A DNA stretch of 64,000 nucleotides from positions 1 through 64,000 of the forward strand of contig JALUTQ010000045.1 in NCBI GenBank assembly GCA_032718865.1, given 5' to 3'. The notes below the pieces were generated by a model. It searched no databases. It saw nothing but the letters and a program-made list of their open reading frames with translations, and was not told the DNA's origin. Below are positions 43,330 through 54,045 of the stretch, in pieces. Every line of letters begins with the position of its first letter. Within the stretch, counting starts at the first letter, position 1. Both the position numbers and the translations under genes were made by a program. This stretch comes from Tilletia caries (Eukaryota; Basidiomycota; Exobasidiomycetes; Tilletiales; Tilletiaceae).

Positions 43330-44536
43330 TGATCGAATCCACACTTTCTCCGGGCACCGGGACACAGCACTTCCAAACGTTGTCTTTGCCTTCCGAATCC
43401 TTTTCTCAAATCTCAAATTTGTTGTTTACAAACCCTCGTTCTGAACACACAAACTCTTGAAACTGAAGTGTACAGGATGAAGCTTAGGGGTTAGGGGGGT
43501 GTCTTCCTTCTGTATATAGGTCAAGCAATGACTCAGAATGCGTGGAATGACGGGACAGGCACAGAAGCGGGACATAAATACAAGGCTGGAAAGACAAAAG
43601 CAGATAATAGAACACTTGAATGCAATCCATCAGAAACGTCTGCGAATGTCATTAATCGAGGAAGAGAGTGCAGAGGTCGTGAGTATTCACGTCGAAGCTG
43701 GCCAGAAGGACCATGGGAGCCTCGCTTGACAGATTTGAAGCGGCTGAAATAGACTCGTGACACCTGGTTCGAACAAAGACGTGAATGAGTGAGCACAGGA
43801 GAGCGAAACACTGTGAGCGATGAGGGAGAACGAAGGTGTCTTTCTGCCGCTGATGGTGACCCTGTTTCGATATGGAGAATGTTATTTGGTACTTGTCCCC
43901 GAAAACGCCGCCGGCCGCGGAAGCGGCACCGCGGACACTCACATTATGGAAGGTTTTCCCAGCCTCACGACGGACATAGGTATTCCAAACAACGACGCCA
44001 AGCTCCCCGAAATCGTTCCGGGCGAGCGCTTTCTGAGCTCCTTCGAGCCGGGCATGGGTCTGCTCGTCACCTGGTCGCCAATCGTCTCCGCCATCGATGA
44101 GGAGCATAGCATGGTTTACGAAGGAGGCTTCCTACGAATAGACTCCGCTTGACACCTGCGAGAACTTGAAGGAAGATCCTTTTATCCTCTTGGCCGCTCA
44201 GCATCGTCTCGTGGTCCTGCCCGGTGATGGTACAGGACTCTCCTTCCTGGCTGGGACTGTGTAGAAGGGGAGGGGAAAGGCAGACATGGAGGGAAGCAGA
44301 CAAAGAGGCAGGCAAGTAGGAGGAAGGAAAAAGGGGGAAAGTCAGTAAGCAAGATTCAGCATGCGCCATGTGCATAGTACGATCCTGAGTGGAAGAAGAA
44401 GTGATCAGCCAGAGGGAACGTTGGATGTAGCAGAAAGGGCAGCAACGTGGGAAGGAAATGCGTTCCCTCGGCAAGATGAGGTTTGGCCTCGGTATCGTTG
44501 CGGTAGGGGAATTGACCCGATGGGTTCAGCGCATTG
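43330..44536. other. Intergenic between NADAR D and the Nudix gene
   Basis: Contains one possible small gene (43820-44152, separate entry) and the Nudix promoter, including AGCCAGAGGGAACGTTGG near 44404, which recurs in relic R1. Confidence 0.55.
43820..44152 (+). CDS. Hypothetical 110-residue protein
   Basis: A single open frame reading VTLFRYGECYLVLVPENAAG and ending MVYEGGFLRIDSA, of ordinary amino-acid composition with alternating hydrophobic residues that suggest a small beta-rich fold. It lies between NADAR D and the Nudix gene. I do not recognise a family, and it could also be the last exon of a lost gene. Confidence 0.35.
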   Translation: MRENEGVFLPLMVTLFRYGECYLVLVPENAAGRGSGTADTHIMEGFPSLTTDIGIPNNDAKLPEIVPGERFLSSFEPGMGLLVTWSPIVSAIDEEHSMVYEGGFLRIDSA

Positions 44537-45770
44537 ATGAGCTCGAGGTCCTCCATCTCGCTGCTGCTGCTGCTGACGATGCTCCCGAGGTCTGCCTTGA
44601 TATTCACCAGCCGCACTACTCGCTCGATCTCTACCTCCTCACTCCGGAGCACCACTGCTGCCGTCCTCGCCCCGCCGACCTCGATCACACGACCACGGCC
44701 GTACAGCTCAGCCATCATGACGAGCAAGTCCACCACATCAGCAGCAGCCTCCTCAGGATCTGACTCGCGCAGTGCCAAGGTCGTCAGCACCTCGCCGCTG
44801 GAGGATACCGACGCGCGCTGGATCAAGCTCAAGAAGATCGACTGGATCGACCCCGAGGGTAGGGAGCGCAAGTGGGAGGCTGCCGATCGGACCACGCGCA
44901 AGGGGCCTGTTGATGGTCAGTTCAGAGACGCACTGACGAAGAATTCAACCAACAAGCTGACGGAATGCTGTCAACCCTGCCTTCTCTCCTCGCAGCCGTC
45001 GCTATCTGCGCCATCATTCACCGGCCGTGCTGGTCAAGCCCGCACATCCTTCTCATCTCACAGGTACGCCCCAGCCAAGAGGAACTTGGATACCGCCTCG
45101 ATGCGCTATGAGGCTGACCCCACTCTCCCTCCGTTTTCGATCCCAGTTTCGCCCACCATGCGCCTCCTCCGTGATCGAGATGCCCGCAGGTCTGGTCGAT
45201 GCGGAAGATTCCAAGGCAGGCGAAGATGAAAATGCAGGCATCGTTCGAGCCGCCGTTCGGGAGTTGCGCGAGGAGACGGGCTATGGCGAGCATCAGTCTG
45301 GTACCAAGATGGACGTCGTTGAGACGAGCACGGTGAGAGAGGCTCTTCGCTTTGTTGTGGTGGCGCTGCGGGAGGGGAGATGCCTGACCTGTCTGCTGAA
45401 TCACAACTTGGGTCCATTCTCTCAGGTCATGATGAACGACCCGGGCCTGACGGGGGCCAACATGAAGCTCTGTCTCTTCCACATCCAGGTTGCAGACGAC
45501 GCACCAGATCCAATCGCCGAGCCAGAGGAGGGAGAGCACATAGAGAGACATCTCGTGCCGCTGAAGGGACTCTATGCCAGTTTGAAAGGTGAGTGTCTTG
45601 CTTGGCTCCTTACTTGCTTCTCTTCGCTGGTCACTTACAACCTCGTCGTCTTGACACTGCTATGGGTTCCAGAGTTCCAATCGCAAGGCTACCACGTCGA
45701 CGCTCGCCTGGCTCACTTTGCCATCGGCCTCGAAGTGGCGTCAGGAGGTCTCGGACTCCCTCAATCATAA
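44537..45770 (+). CDS. Nudix hydrolase, ADP-ribose pyrophosphatase-like (Ysa1/NUDT5 type)
   Basis: Five exons: 44537-44915, 44996-45063, 45147-45332, 45426-45588 and 45673-45770, about 297 residues. Core signatures are WIKLKKIDWIDPEGRERKWE, DAVAICAIIHRP, then LLISQ-FRPPCASSVIEMPAGLVDAE across intron 2, and the Nudix box ending RELREETGYG. The Gly-Glu that normally starts the box lies about four residues further upstream than in the consensus, so the loop is slightly longer. Relatives split ADP-ribose into AMP and ribose-5-phosphate. The amino end (SSISLLLLLTMLPRSALIF with Arg/Ser) resembles a mitochondrial or membrane-targeting leader; an internal ATG (about 44718) would give a cytosolic form. 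It is the only intact Nudix copy beside four 5'-end relics. Confidence 0.87.
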
Positions 45771-46085
45771 TCACTTTTGCACTCCCCTCAACCCGACAGC
45801 GCTTGAATAGATGTCCGCAGATCCCCTCTCTCTTGAGAAAGCGGTCGGGAAAACACGTTCGAGATGAAAGAAAAATGCATTTGCAATGAGCTTGGGAAAA
45901 AGTCGAAAGCAAGTCATGAGGTTGAGCGGTGATTTGGATCAAGGGATAGACTTAGACTCTCCATCGAAAGAGATATCGTCGGAATAAAGAGTCGGGGAGG
46001 AGGCGAGATTGCGCGACTTGATGCTCGATTCTCAAGGTATTCTATCCGCGTCAGAAGACCGAAAGAAAGAAAGAAGGGATCGCTC

Positions 46086-49000
46086 TCATGATTGAGATGG
46101 TCCGTCTTGCGAAGGCTTCGTGTCCGACAATCTCGCCGACTTCACCCGGTCCTCCTCATCCTCCTCCGCTTGCTCCTGCGCGAGCTCCTTCGCCCGCGCA
46201 CTCCACGGACCCTCGCCAAAGGCAACCTCCAATGCTGCCCATACGTTGCCGACGTAGTGGATGTCCAGATCTTCCAGTACCGCCTTCGGCACATCGGCTT
46301 CGACATTTGGCTGGTTCTGCGCAGGCAGGATCAACGTCCGGATTCCAGCGCGGTGTGCGGCCAAAAGTTTTTCCTGGATGGGCAAACAAAAGAATGGAGT
46401 CAGTACGAAGTTCACTCAGGCAAAGCACTTCACAGCCAATCGAAAATTCGAAGCTTTTTGAACTCACCTTCAGGCCTCCAACAGGAAGGACCACACCTCT
46501 CAGAGACACCTCACCCGTCATCGCCAGCGTAGTCGACATCCTCCTCCCCGTCAACAAGCTCACCAAGCTCGTCGCAAACGCCACACCAGCGCTCGGCCCC
46601 TCCTTACCCACAGCCCCCTCAGGCATATGCAGATGCACATCCCTCTTCTCCAACAGGAGTTCATCAGCCTCCTTCGAGATGCCCAGCGTCTCGTGCGCCT
46701 GGCTCTTCACCCAACTCAGCGCAATCGTCGCCGACTCCTTGATGACGTCGCCGAGCTTGCCCGTCAGGTGCAGCGAGCCTTTGCCGGGCATCAGGGTGGT
46801 CTCGATGGGCATCAGACTGCCGGAGCCGTTGCCGAGGTAGCCGAGACCTGTGGAGACACCGGAAGGCATGGACCTGGTGTACAGTCGGTCCTTGTGATAC
46901 ACAGGCGGGCCAATGTACTCCCGCAGGCTGTCAATCGTAACCTTGACATTGACGTGAGAGGGCACCTTGAGTGGTTTCCGCTCTTCTGTGGTAGTCTTGG
47001 GGGGCTCCGCATCGTCGACCTTCTTCTCAGATGGCTCCGATGATGATGATGGGGTTGCTGGGTCAGAGCTTGCTTCAGATACAGACTTCTCTGAGGCCGG
47101 CGTGTCATTGGAAACGGAGGACGTTGATGATGAGGACTCGGAAGCCTCAGACTTGCGATCCGATGCTGGCGCGTCCTGGGCCGGAGCCTCAGCGTCTACC
47201 GCAGCGACCGTGTCCTGCTCCTTCTTCTGCTTCTCCTCCTCTCCCTTCGGCGCAACAGACCCCTCCTTCGGCTCAGGGAACACATCCTCTCCATGCTCCT
47301 TGACAATGTTGAACGCGATCTTTCGGTACACTTTCTCCAAAAGCTTGCGCAAGCCTCGCACTCCGCTCTCGCGTGCGTGGTGTCGAATGAGGAAATCAAT
47401 CGTCTCATCGGGCAAGGAGACATTGGTCTCCTTCAACCCGCTCGACTCCTGCGCTTGTGGAGCGAGGTAGCCCCGTGCGATATGTCGCTTCTCATCGGCG
47501 GTGTATGACGAAACCTCGATCACCTCCATACGGTCGAGTAGCGGCTGAGGAATGGTGTCCAGAGTGTTGGCTGTGCAGACGAAGAGGACGCGACTGAGAT
47601 CGACAGGAACGTCCATGTAGTGATCCAGGAAACTTCCGTTCTGCTCGGGGTCGAGCATTTCAAGCAACGCGCTGCTGGGATCTCCATTGTGACCTCGGCC
47701 GATCTTGTCGACCTCATCAATGAGGATAAGGGGGTTTTCCGTGCCAACCTTCTTGAGCGCTTGGATGGCTTTACCCGGCATAGCTCCTACGTACGTCCTC
47801 CGGTGACCCTTGATCTCAGCAACATCGTGCAGACCACCAACACTAAAGCGGAAGAACTGTCGCTCCACAGCGCGAGCGATTGACTTTCCGATCGAAGTCT
47901 TACCTACACCGGGAGGACCGACCAGACAGATGATCTTGCCCTCGACCGTGCCGCGCAGTTTGCCGACGGCAAGGAACTCGAGGATACGGTCCTTGACGTC
48001 CTTCAATCCATAATGGTCGTCGTCCAGAACGTGTGTAGCGTTCGATATGGAGTAGTTCTCTGGCGAGTGGACACCCCACGGGATGTTGGTGAGCCAGTCA
48101 AGGTACCCACGCGTCACGTTGAATTCGGACGCGACGGGCTCAAGGGTGCTGAGCTTGTTCAGCTCCTCGTCAAAGACCTTCCGGACAGCCTCGGGCATTC
48201 GAAGTTTCGCGGCCTTCTCCCTGAACTTCTCCACCAGGTTCTCCCGCCCGTCATTTTCGATGCCCAACTCCTTCTTGATGCCCTTCAATTGTTCGCGCAA
48301 GTAGTACTCGCGATGCCGCTTGGCGATGTTCTGATCGACGTCCTTGGAGATCTTGTTCTGGATCTGCGCACTCATCTGCTCCTTTCGCACGATGAGAAGC
48401 GCCTTTTGCAGACGTTCGTCGACCTCAAGTTCCTCGAGCACGGCCTGTAGTTCGTCGACCTCGCCAACCGAAACAGCAGCAGCAAAGTCGGCAAGCTTGT
48501 CCGCCTCCTCGAAAACGTTTCCGGCGCCTTGACTAATGCTGAAGTTAGTGATCTGTTCGCGGAACATAGGGCTGATCGACGCGATCTCTTTGAATGCGCC
48601 AAGGATCTCTTGCATGGGACCGCGGATCTCAGCCGTGTTCCGTTGGTACGATTTTGTCTCCAGGTTCCTGACTTTGACGACGGAGACATCAAAGTCTTGC
48701 AAGAAAGCGGTCTGCATCGATACGCCCAAAGCGTCGCTCTCTGACGACTCCGCTTTTTCGACTGACGACGCGCTGGCCACCTGTTGCTCCGACAACGTGG
48801 ACTCCGACGCGCTTCCTATGTTGCTCTCCGAAATGACGACCGCGTCAGAATTTGAGCTATGCTCTTGCGACGCGTCTGCGATGGACGCAGGAGCGTCAGA
48901 AGAGACTGAGGTCGCGTCCTTTTGAGCAGACGAAGTGCTCGATGTTGACGATCCCGGAAGGTCGATGGGCAGCGCATCGCGCCCCTCACCACTGAACTTT

Positions 49001-49959
49001 TGGCCCTTGCTCTGCTGAGGCAACATGAGCTCGTCGATGGTGATGCGTCGGTGTGGGTACAGGACCGCAGTCAGGCTGTCCTCCTTATCGTCCTCGCCGG
49101 CCTTGGGGTCCTTGAAGGTGGAAGACGAAGACCCGTACACGTTGGTGATCTGTGCAAAGACACCGACGCGATGCACCTTGCTGAGGTCTGTGATCACGTC
49201 GGCGTCAGCATCTTCGTCCTTGAGGAGGAAGGCGCCGATGTAAGGCTGTCCCCGCTTCATCGACTCGCGAATGGCCGCGCATACAGCTGGGTTCTTGATT
49301 ACGACTGCCTTGTAGAAGCCAGGGAAAAGTGGCCTTCGAGAGATGGGAAGGGCGAGAACTTGAGGGTACTCGGCCGGGACGCTCTGCTTAGCGAGCGAGT
49401 TGGGCGCGCCACCTGAGGAAGATGGAGAGCTGCCGCCGGATGAGGGAGAGGAGGATGACGATGATGAGGGTGGCACAGATGCTGAGCCACCGGCCGCTGA
49501 TCTGCTCGAAGAAGCCTTCTTGTCTGACGATGCCGGTTTCAAGCTGCCGTTGGAGGAAGTCTTTGTTGAAGACTCTGCTTCCTTCCCACTCGTTTGCTGG
49601 GCTGACTTTGGCGCATCTTCGCTTCCTGCCGCCTCGACGTGTTTGCCTTCCTCCTTGTGATCCCCCTCCTCATCCTCGTCGTCTCCACGGCCACTTCGCC
49701 CGAACTGCCGAGGCAGCTGTAGAACCGATACGGAGGTGAAGTTGCGCTGGGCTGAGAAGGGTGTTCGGGCGTTCGAGTCGAGGGCGCGGAGGGAGATGGT
49801 GCTAGGGCCCGAAACCTGGGCAATGCCTCTTGCGGGCTGTAGTCTTGTCAGTGGCACATGTACCGAGCTATTCGAGCGCAGCGCCGAGACCAGGCCGCCT
49901 GATGCGCGACCTCGAGGTGGCGCGAGTGCCACTGCTGTTCTTCGTGCCGAGGGGATCAT
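46086..49959 (-). CDS. PIM1: Mitochondrial Lon protease (Pim1)
   Basis: Two exons: 46468-49959 and 46086-46373, about 1259 residues. The amino end [22 protein letters not shown] is an Arg/Ser-rich mitochondrial presequence; upstream in-frame Met codons make longer, less typical starts. The LON substrate-binding domain lies in the first half ([21 protein letters not shown]), followed by a coiled coil. The AAA module has Walker [16 protein letters not shown] near residue 680 and Walker [14 protein letters not shown]. The protease domain has the catalytic Ser in [10 protein letters not shown] (~1121) and the catalytic Lys in GGLK (residue 1164), whose codon is the last before the intron. A Ser/Glu-rich insertion of about 110 residues separates the ATPase and protease domains. 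It degrades damaged matrix proteins and maintains mtDNA. Confidence 0.95.
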
Positions 49960-50859
49960 TGGTCGCGATGGGTGAATGAATGCGTGCTGGGGTGGTCGCG
50001 ATAAGCGCCTTGACGCGCTGCTGAGGAAGTCGATGGGGAGCGCAAGCGCAGAGATGCGGCGATGGCGTGGAAAGGGGGAAGCGTAGAGAATAGGGTGGTG
50101 GTGGTGGTTGTGCTCAAGGTGGAAGTGCAGCATGCAGCAGCTGATCAAGTGATGATGGCCTTCGCCTCCCCGTTGTCATCCATCGCATCAGCGCATCTCT
50201 CGGCCTCGTCATCTCTTCCCGATCCTTCTCTCTCCTTCTGACTCAGCCGGAGGTAAGCGCATCAGCCTCGGACATCATACAAAGGAACACCCTCCTGCAG
50301 TCCTGCCTTTGTCGGTCCCACGGCGGCGGGGCCAGGCGCTCCAAAGGCAACCGGAGGCGCAGGCATCGTAGTCTGCGCACACAAGTGACAAGGGGGACAA
50401 GGTCATGCACGAGGTATCCCAATTGAATGGTGTAAGAGTAGCAACATGGTCGGCACCAACGAACGACAACAAAAGGCAGAGGCAGTCAGACAGTGGCGCG
50501 TGTACTTGCGAGGGAACGATGAGGCTCAGACACAGGCACGAGAGATGTAAAGTTGAAAACGGAGGATGCGAAAGGTTTTGATCACGAACAACGACGATGA
50601 GGATTACAACAACCGTGACGAGTGGGAGAGCTCTAAGGATGAGGCGCAGCCATACAGGGGGGAGGGAAGCAAGGAAGGGGTGATTAGGTATATGTTCCCG
50701 CCGTGTTCCCCCAAGCATGTCTACGAGCGTCGGAGAGTCGAATGTGAATTGGTGTTGTCTGGCGAAGGTCGCGTCGAAGGGGGGGGGGAGGAAAGGTCGA
50801 AGGTAGTCTACAGATCCAGGAAGGGAAAGAATGGAGGCGGGAATGGCGTCGCGACTCCT
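49960..50859. other. Intergenic between PIM1 and the repeat-protein gene
   Basis: The first 200 bp are the PIM1 promoter side, with a GGTGGTGGTGG stretch near 50095. The rest is the 3' flank of the repeat-protein gene, with a G-run near 50778. No gene seen. Confidence 0.55.
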
Positions 50860-52317
50860 TTAGAGGAGGTCCACGAGGACGGAAGCACCCTTGGCATCGA
50901 TCAAGTCGTTGTCCTGGATGTTGGACACGGTCGTGGTGCTCTTGCAGCGCTTCTTGAGGTCGCGGCCGCGCTTGAGAACGGAGACGTCGACGGTGGCTCC
51001 CTTCGCATCGACCAGGTCGTTGTCCTGGATGTTGGTCACGGTGACCTTGTTCTTGTTGCACGGGCGGGCCTGGCGCTTGAGAAGGTCCACGTTGGCGGTG
51101 AGACCCTTGAGGTCGATCAGGTCGTTGTCCTGGATGTTAGAAACAGTGGTGGTGCTCTTGCAGCGCTTGCCAAGCAGGCTGACGTCGGCGGTGAGACCCT
51201 TGAGATCAACCAAGTCGTTGTCCTGAATGTTGGACACAGTGGTGGTGCCGCGCTTGCTGAGCAGGTCAAGGTTGAGAGCGAAGCCCTTGGCGTCAACCAA
51301 GTCGTTGTCCTGGATGTTGGACACCGTGGTGGTGCCACGCTTGAGGAGGTCGAGGTTGAGTTCGAAGCCCTTGAGGTCAAGCAAGTCGTTGTCCTGAATG
51401 TTGGACACATCCACGGTGTTCTTGTTGCAGCGCTTCTTGAGCAGGCTAAGAGTGGCAGTCGCACCCTTGGCGTCGGCGAGGAGGTCGTTGTCTTGAATGT
51501 TGGACACGGTGGTCGTGCCGCGCTTGAGAAGGTCCACGTTGGCGGTGAGACCCTTGAGGTCAACCAGGTCGTTGTCCTGAATGTTGGAGACAGTGGTGGT
51601 GCTCTTGCAGCGCTTGCCGAGCAGGCTGATGTCGACGGCGACGTCCTTCAGGTCGGCCAAGTCGTTGTCCTGAATGTTGGAGACGGTGGTCGTGCCACGC
51701 TTGAGCAGGCTGACATCGACAGAGGCGCCCTTGGCATCGATAAGGTCGTTGTCCTGTATGTTGGAAACATCCACAGTGTTCTTGCAGCGCTTGCCGAGCA
51801 GGCTGATGTCGACGGCGACGTCCTTCAGGTCAGCCAAGTCGTTGTCCTGAATGTTGGACACGGTGGTGGTGCCGCGCTTGAGGAGGTCCACGTTGATAGC
51901 AACGTCCTTGAGGTCGAGCAAGTCGTTGTCTTGGATGTTGGAAACAGTGGTGGTGCTCTTGTTGCAGCGCTTCTTGAGGAGGCTCAGAGTGGCCGAGGCT
52001 CCCTTGGCATCGACCAGGTCGTTGTCCTGGATGTTGGACACGGTGGTGGTGCCGCGCTTGAGCAGGCTGATGTCGACCGAGGCACCCTTGGCATCGATCA
52101 GGTCGTTGTCCTGGATGTTCGTAACATCCGTGGTGCTCTTGCAGCGCTTGCCGAGCAGGCTGATGTCAACAGCGGCACCCTTGGCATCGATCAGGTCGTT
52201 GTCCTGGATGTTGGAGACAGTGGTGGTGCCGCGCTTGATGGCAGAGGCGGGGCCAGCGGAGACGAGCTGGGCGGCGAAGACGAGAACGGAGGCGGAGAGG
52301 ACAATCTTGGTCTGCAT
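50860..52317 (-). CDS. Secreted Kex2-processed repeat precursor, 15 repeats (NIQDND)
   Basis: A single exon of 485 residues. It starts MQTKIVLSASVLVFAAQLVSAGP, a clear signal peptide. The rest is 15 tandem units of 27-35 residues, each with the core SNIQDNDL (or TNIQDNDL), then a (I/V/L/A)D(A/L)KG- or KD-type turn and an alternating hydrophobic strand ending in LL. Almost every unit is separated by a dibasic Lys-Arg, the cleavage site of the Golgi protease Kex2. Two unit types largely alternate: one beginning GTTTV without Cys and one beginning C(K/N)… with a single Cys. Fungal proteins of this design (repellents such as Rep1 of Ustilago, other Kex2-processed repeat proteins) release peptides that coat hyphae or act as signals. 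The family of this peptide is not recognised. Confidence 0.9.
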   Translation of the reverse strand: MQTKIVLSASVLVFAAQLVSAGPASAIKRGTTTVSNIQDNDLIDAKGAAVDISLLGKRCKSTTDVTNIQDNDLIDAKGASVDISLLKRGTTTVSNIQDNDLVDAKGASATLSLLKKRCNKSTTTVSNIQDNDLLDLKDVAINVDLLKRGTTTVSNIQDNDLADLKDVAVDISLLGKRCKNTVDVSNIQDNDLIDAKGASVDVSLLKRGTTTVSNIQDNDLADLKDVAVDISLLGKRCKSTTTVSNIQDNDLVDLKGLTANVDLLKRGTTTVSNIQDNDLLADAKGATATLSLLKKRCNKNTVDVSNIQDNDLLDLKGFELNLDLLKRGTTTVSNIQDNDLVDAKGFALNLDLLSKRGTTTVSNIQDNDLVDLKGLTADVSLLGKRCKSTTTVSNIQDNDLIDLKGLTANVDLLKRQARPCNKNKVTVTNIQDNDLVDAKGATVDVSVLKRGRDLKKRCKSTTTVSNIQDNDLIDAKGASVLVDLL

Positions 52318-54045
52318 CTTGAAGAAGGTATGTAGAATATGTGAAGGAGGAAAAAGGATAGTAAAGAGTGTGGGATGTGCGAGTGCAACGTGTGGGTAAG
52401 AGAAGGGTGAGGAGTGAGGTATCCGAAGAGGGGGCAGAGTGTGGAAGCGTGAGAGGATGATGAGAGGGATGAAAAAAGGGAACAATGAGCGAGAGAACCG
52501 GCTTCTTTTATGCCTTCCGACGACCCTTCCTCCCTCTGAAGTGCCATCTGTTCCTACGCGACGTTACGGAAAAGCGGACATGGCAATCGACGCAGTTGTG
52601 AGCAGAGCGCTGTGCTGCTGGTGAGTCGGTGCAGCACCTGCTGGAGCGCCAAGACCCGGCCGGTCAGTGGTGGGATGCCACTGAGGCATGTCCTGAGTGC
52701 CAGCATGGGTCTGTTGCGCTCTGCTGGCTCGAGAGTAAGAGGAATGAGTATGCAACATGCCAGAGCGACGAAGGGGCAAAGGGCGAGCGAAGACTGACCT
52801 TGACCGACTGGCTGGTACTTCGGATCGGCTCGAACTGCTAGATCACATTCGACGCTGCTGGCCACTCACGGCCTGGCACCTACTCCTCCGTGCTTGCAGT
52901 CTGGCTTGCCGATCCTTCCTGCACGATAAGTTTAGCTCGTGTGCAGAGGCGCGAAAAACTTGCCAGCATCGAGCTCTCTGTTGACAGGAAGGAACGCCAT
53001 CAAGGATTTCTACAAAGCGAAAACGGTCAGCTCGAGTCAGTGCGACCGAGGGAAAAGATCAGTGTACTGTGACATGCCTCAGGCAAGATGCAGAAGGTAG
53101 AGGGCCGACAGGGTGCGCATCAGGTGAGCGGGAATGTGAGCGTACAGCTGGCAAAGGGGTGAAGACGGAAGATGATCGGACAATGGGCATTTGAGCGTGA
53201 TCTGCAGTCGCTGCAGTCTTCCGAGCATTTTTGACAGATCCGAACGGCCTGCCTGTACACAGAAGCGCCGAGCGTTGAGGAGGAGGATGGGTCAGCCTTC
53301 TATTCAGCAGCCATGCTGGCAAGGATACTTGAGAGTTCCAGCAGGAAATTTGCTGTGCGTGCGTGCTGGAAGATCGCTGGAGGGGCGATGAGCAGCAGAC
53401 GTGTGCAGCAAGGGGTCGCATTTCAGCAGTTCAGGATGGAGATCACTCCGACTGCGTCTGAGACCGAGGAGGACAAACATTCGCAGAAGCAAAGAACCTC
53501 CTAGAGCCTGGAGAGTAGCGTTCCTTGCGGTGATCTGCGTCCTCTACGCGTGTGTCGCGCTGTGTTGCTGGTGGTGAGTGATCTCGATCACCTGCGAAGT
53601 GCGAACATGCTCAACGGTCGTGCAAATCCTCATGAGGAGTGTCAGAACGTCTTCCATCACGCAATCACATAATCACAGCAGGAGCAGGAGTCAGGACCAA
53701 CGTCGTACACGTGAGAATTTGCGACGTGGTATTCTTGATTGGTGGACGGCGGAAAGAATGCCAGCCATGAGGGAGGATGGTAAGCGCTGAACAGCACGAC
53801 GATGAGGCGATGAGGAACGAGGTCCAAGAATGAGTCAGACGTCTCGAAGCTTGAGAAGACCGCCAGGCGTCCTTTGGAATCCATTGAAGTCCCTATCGTT
53901 GGCGATCCGCTTTATCGCGTTCTGTCCGTGAGATATAGTGCGAGAAAGCTCGGGGGAAGTGAAAGGATTCATGAATCGAGCAACCGCAACAGCGTGCCCG
54001 CCTTCCCGCCGGCCCTACCCTTCGCATACAGCAATCACACCCAGC
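52318..54045. other. Intergenic, no gene seen
   Basis: The first 250 bp are the CT-rich (on the - strand) promoter side of the repeat-protein gene. The rest has no frame with convincing protein character. The motif GTGCTGCTGGTGAGT (52611) recurs diverged near 53561. Confidence 0.5.

Noticed and set aside
49960..50148. A longer PIM1 start at the upstream end of the open frame
   Set aside because: The upstream residues are His/Pro-rich and unlike a presequence, whereas ATG 49959 begins a typical Arg/Ser/Ala mitochondrial leader.
50566..52335. A 589-codon open frame on the + strand rich in VVVLDVGHGG-like repeats
   Set aside because: It is the antisense shadow of the Kex2-repeat gene. It lacks a signal or start context, and its periodicity simply mirrors the repeats on the other strand.
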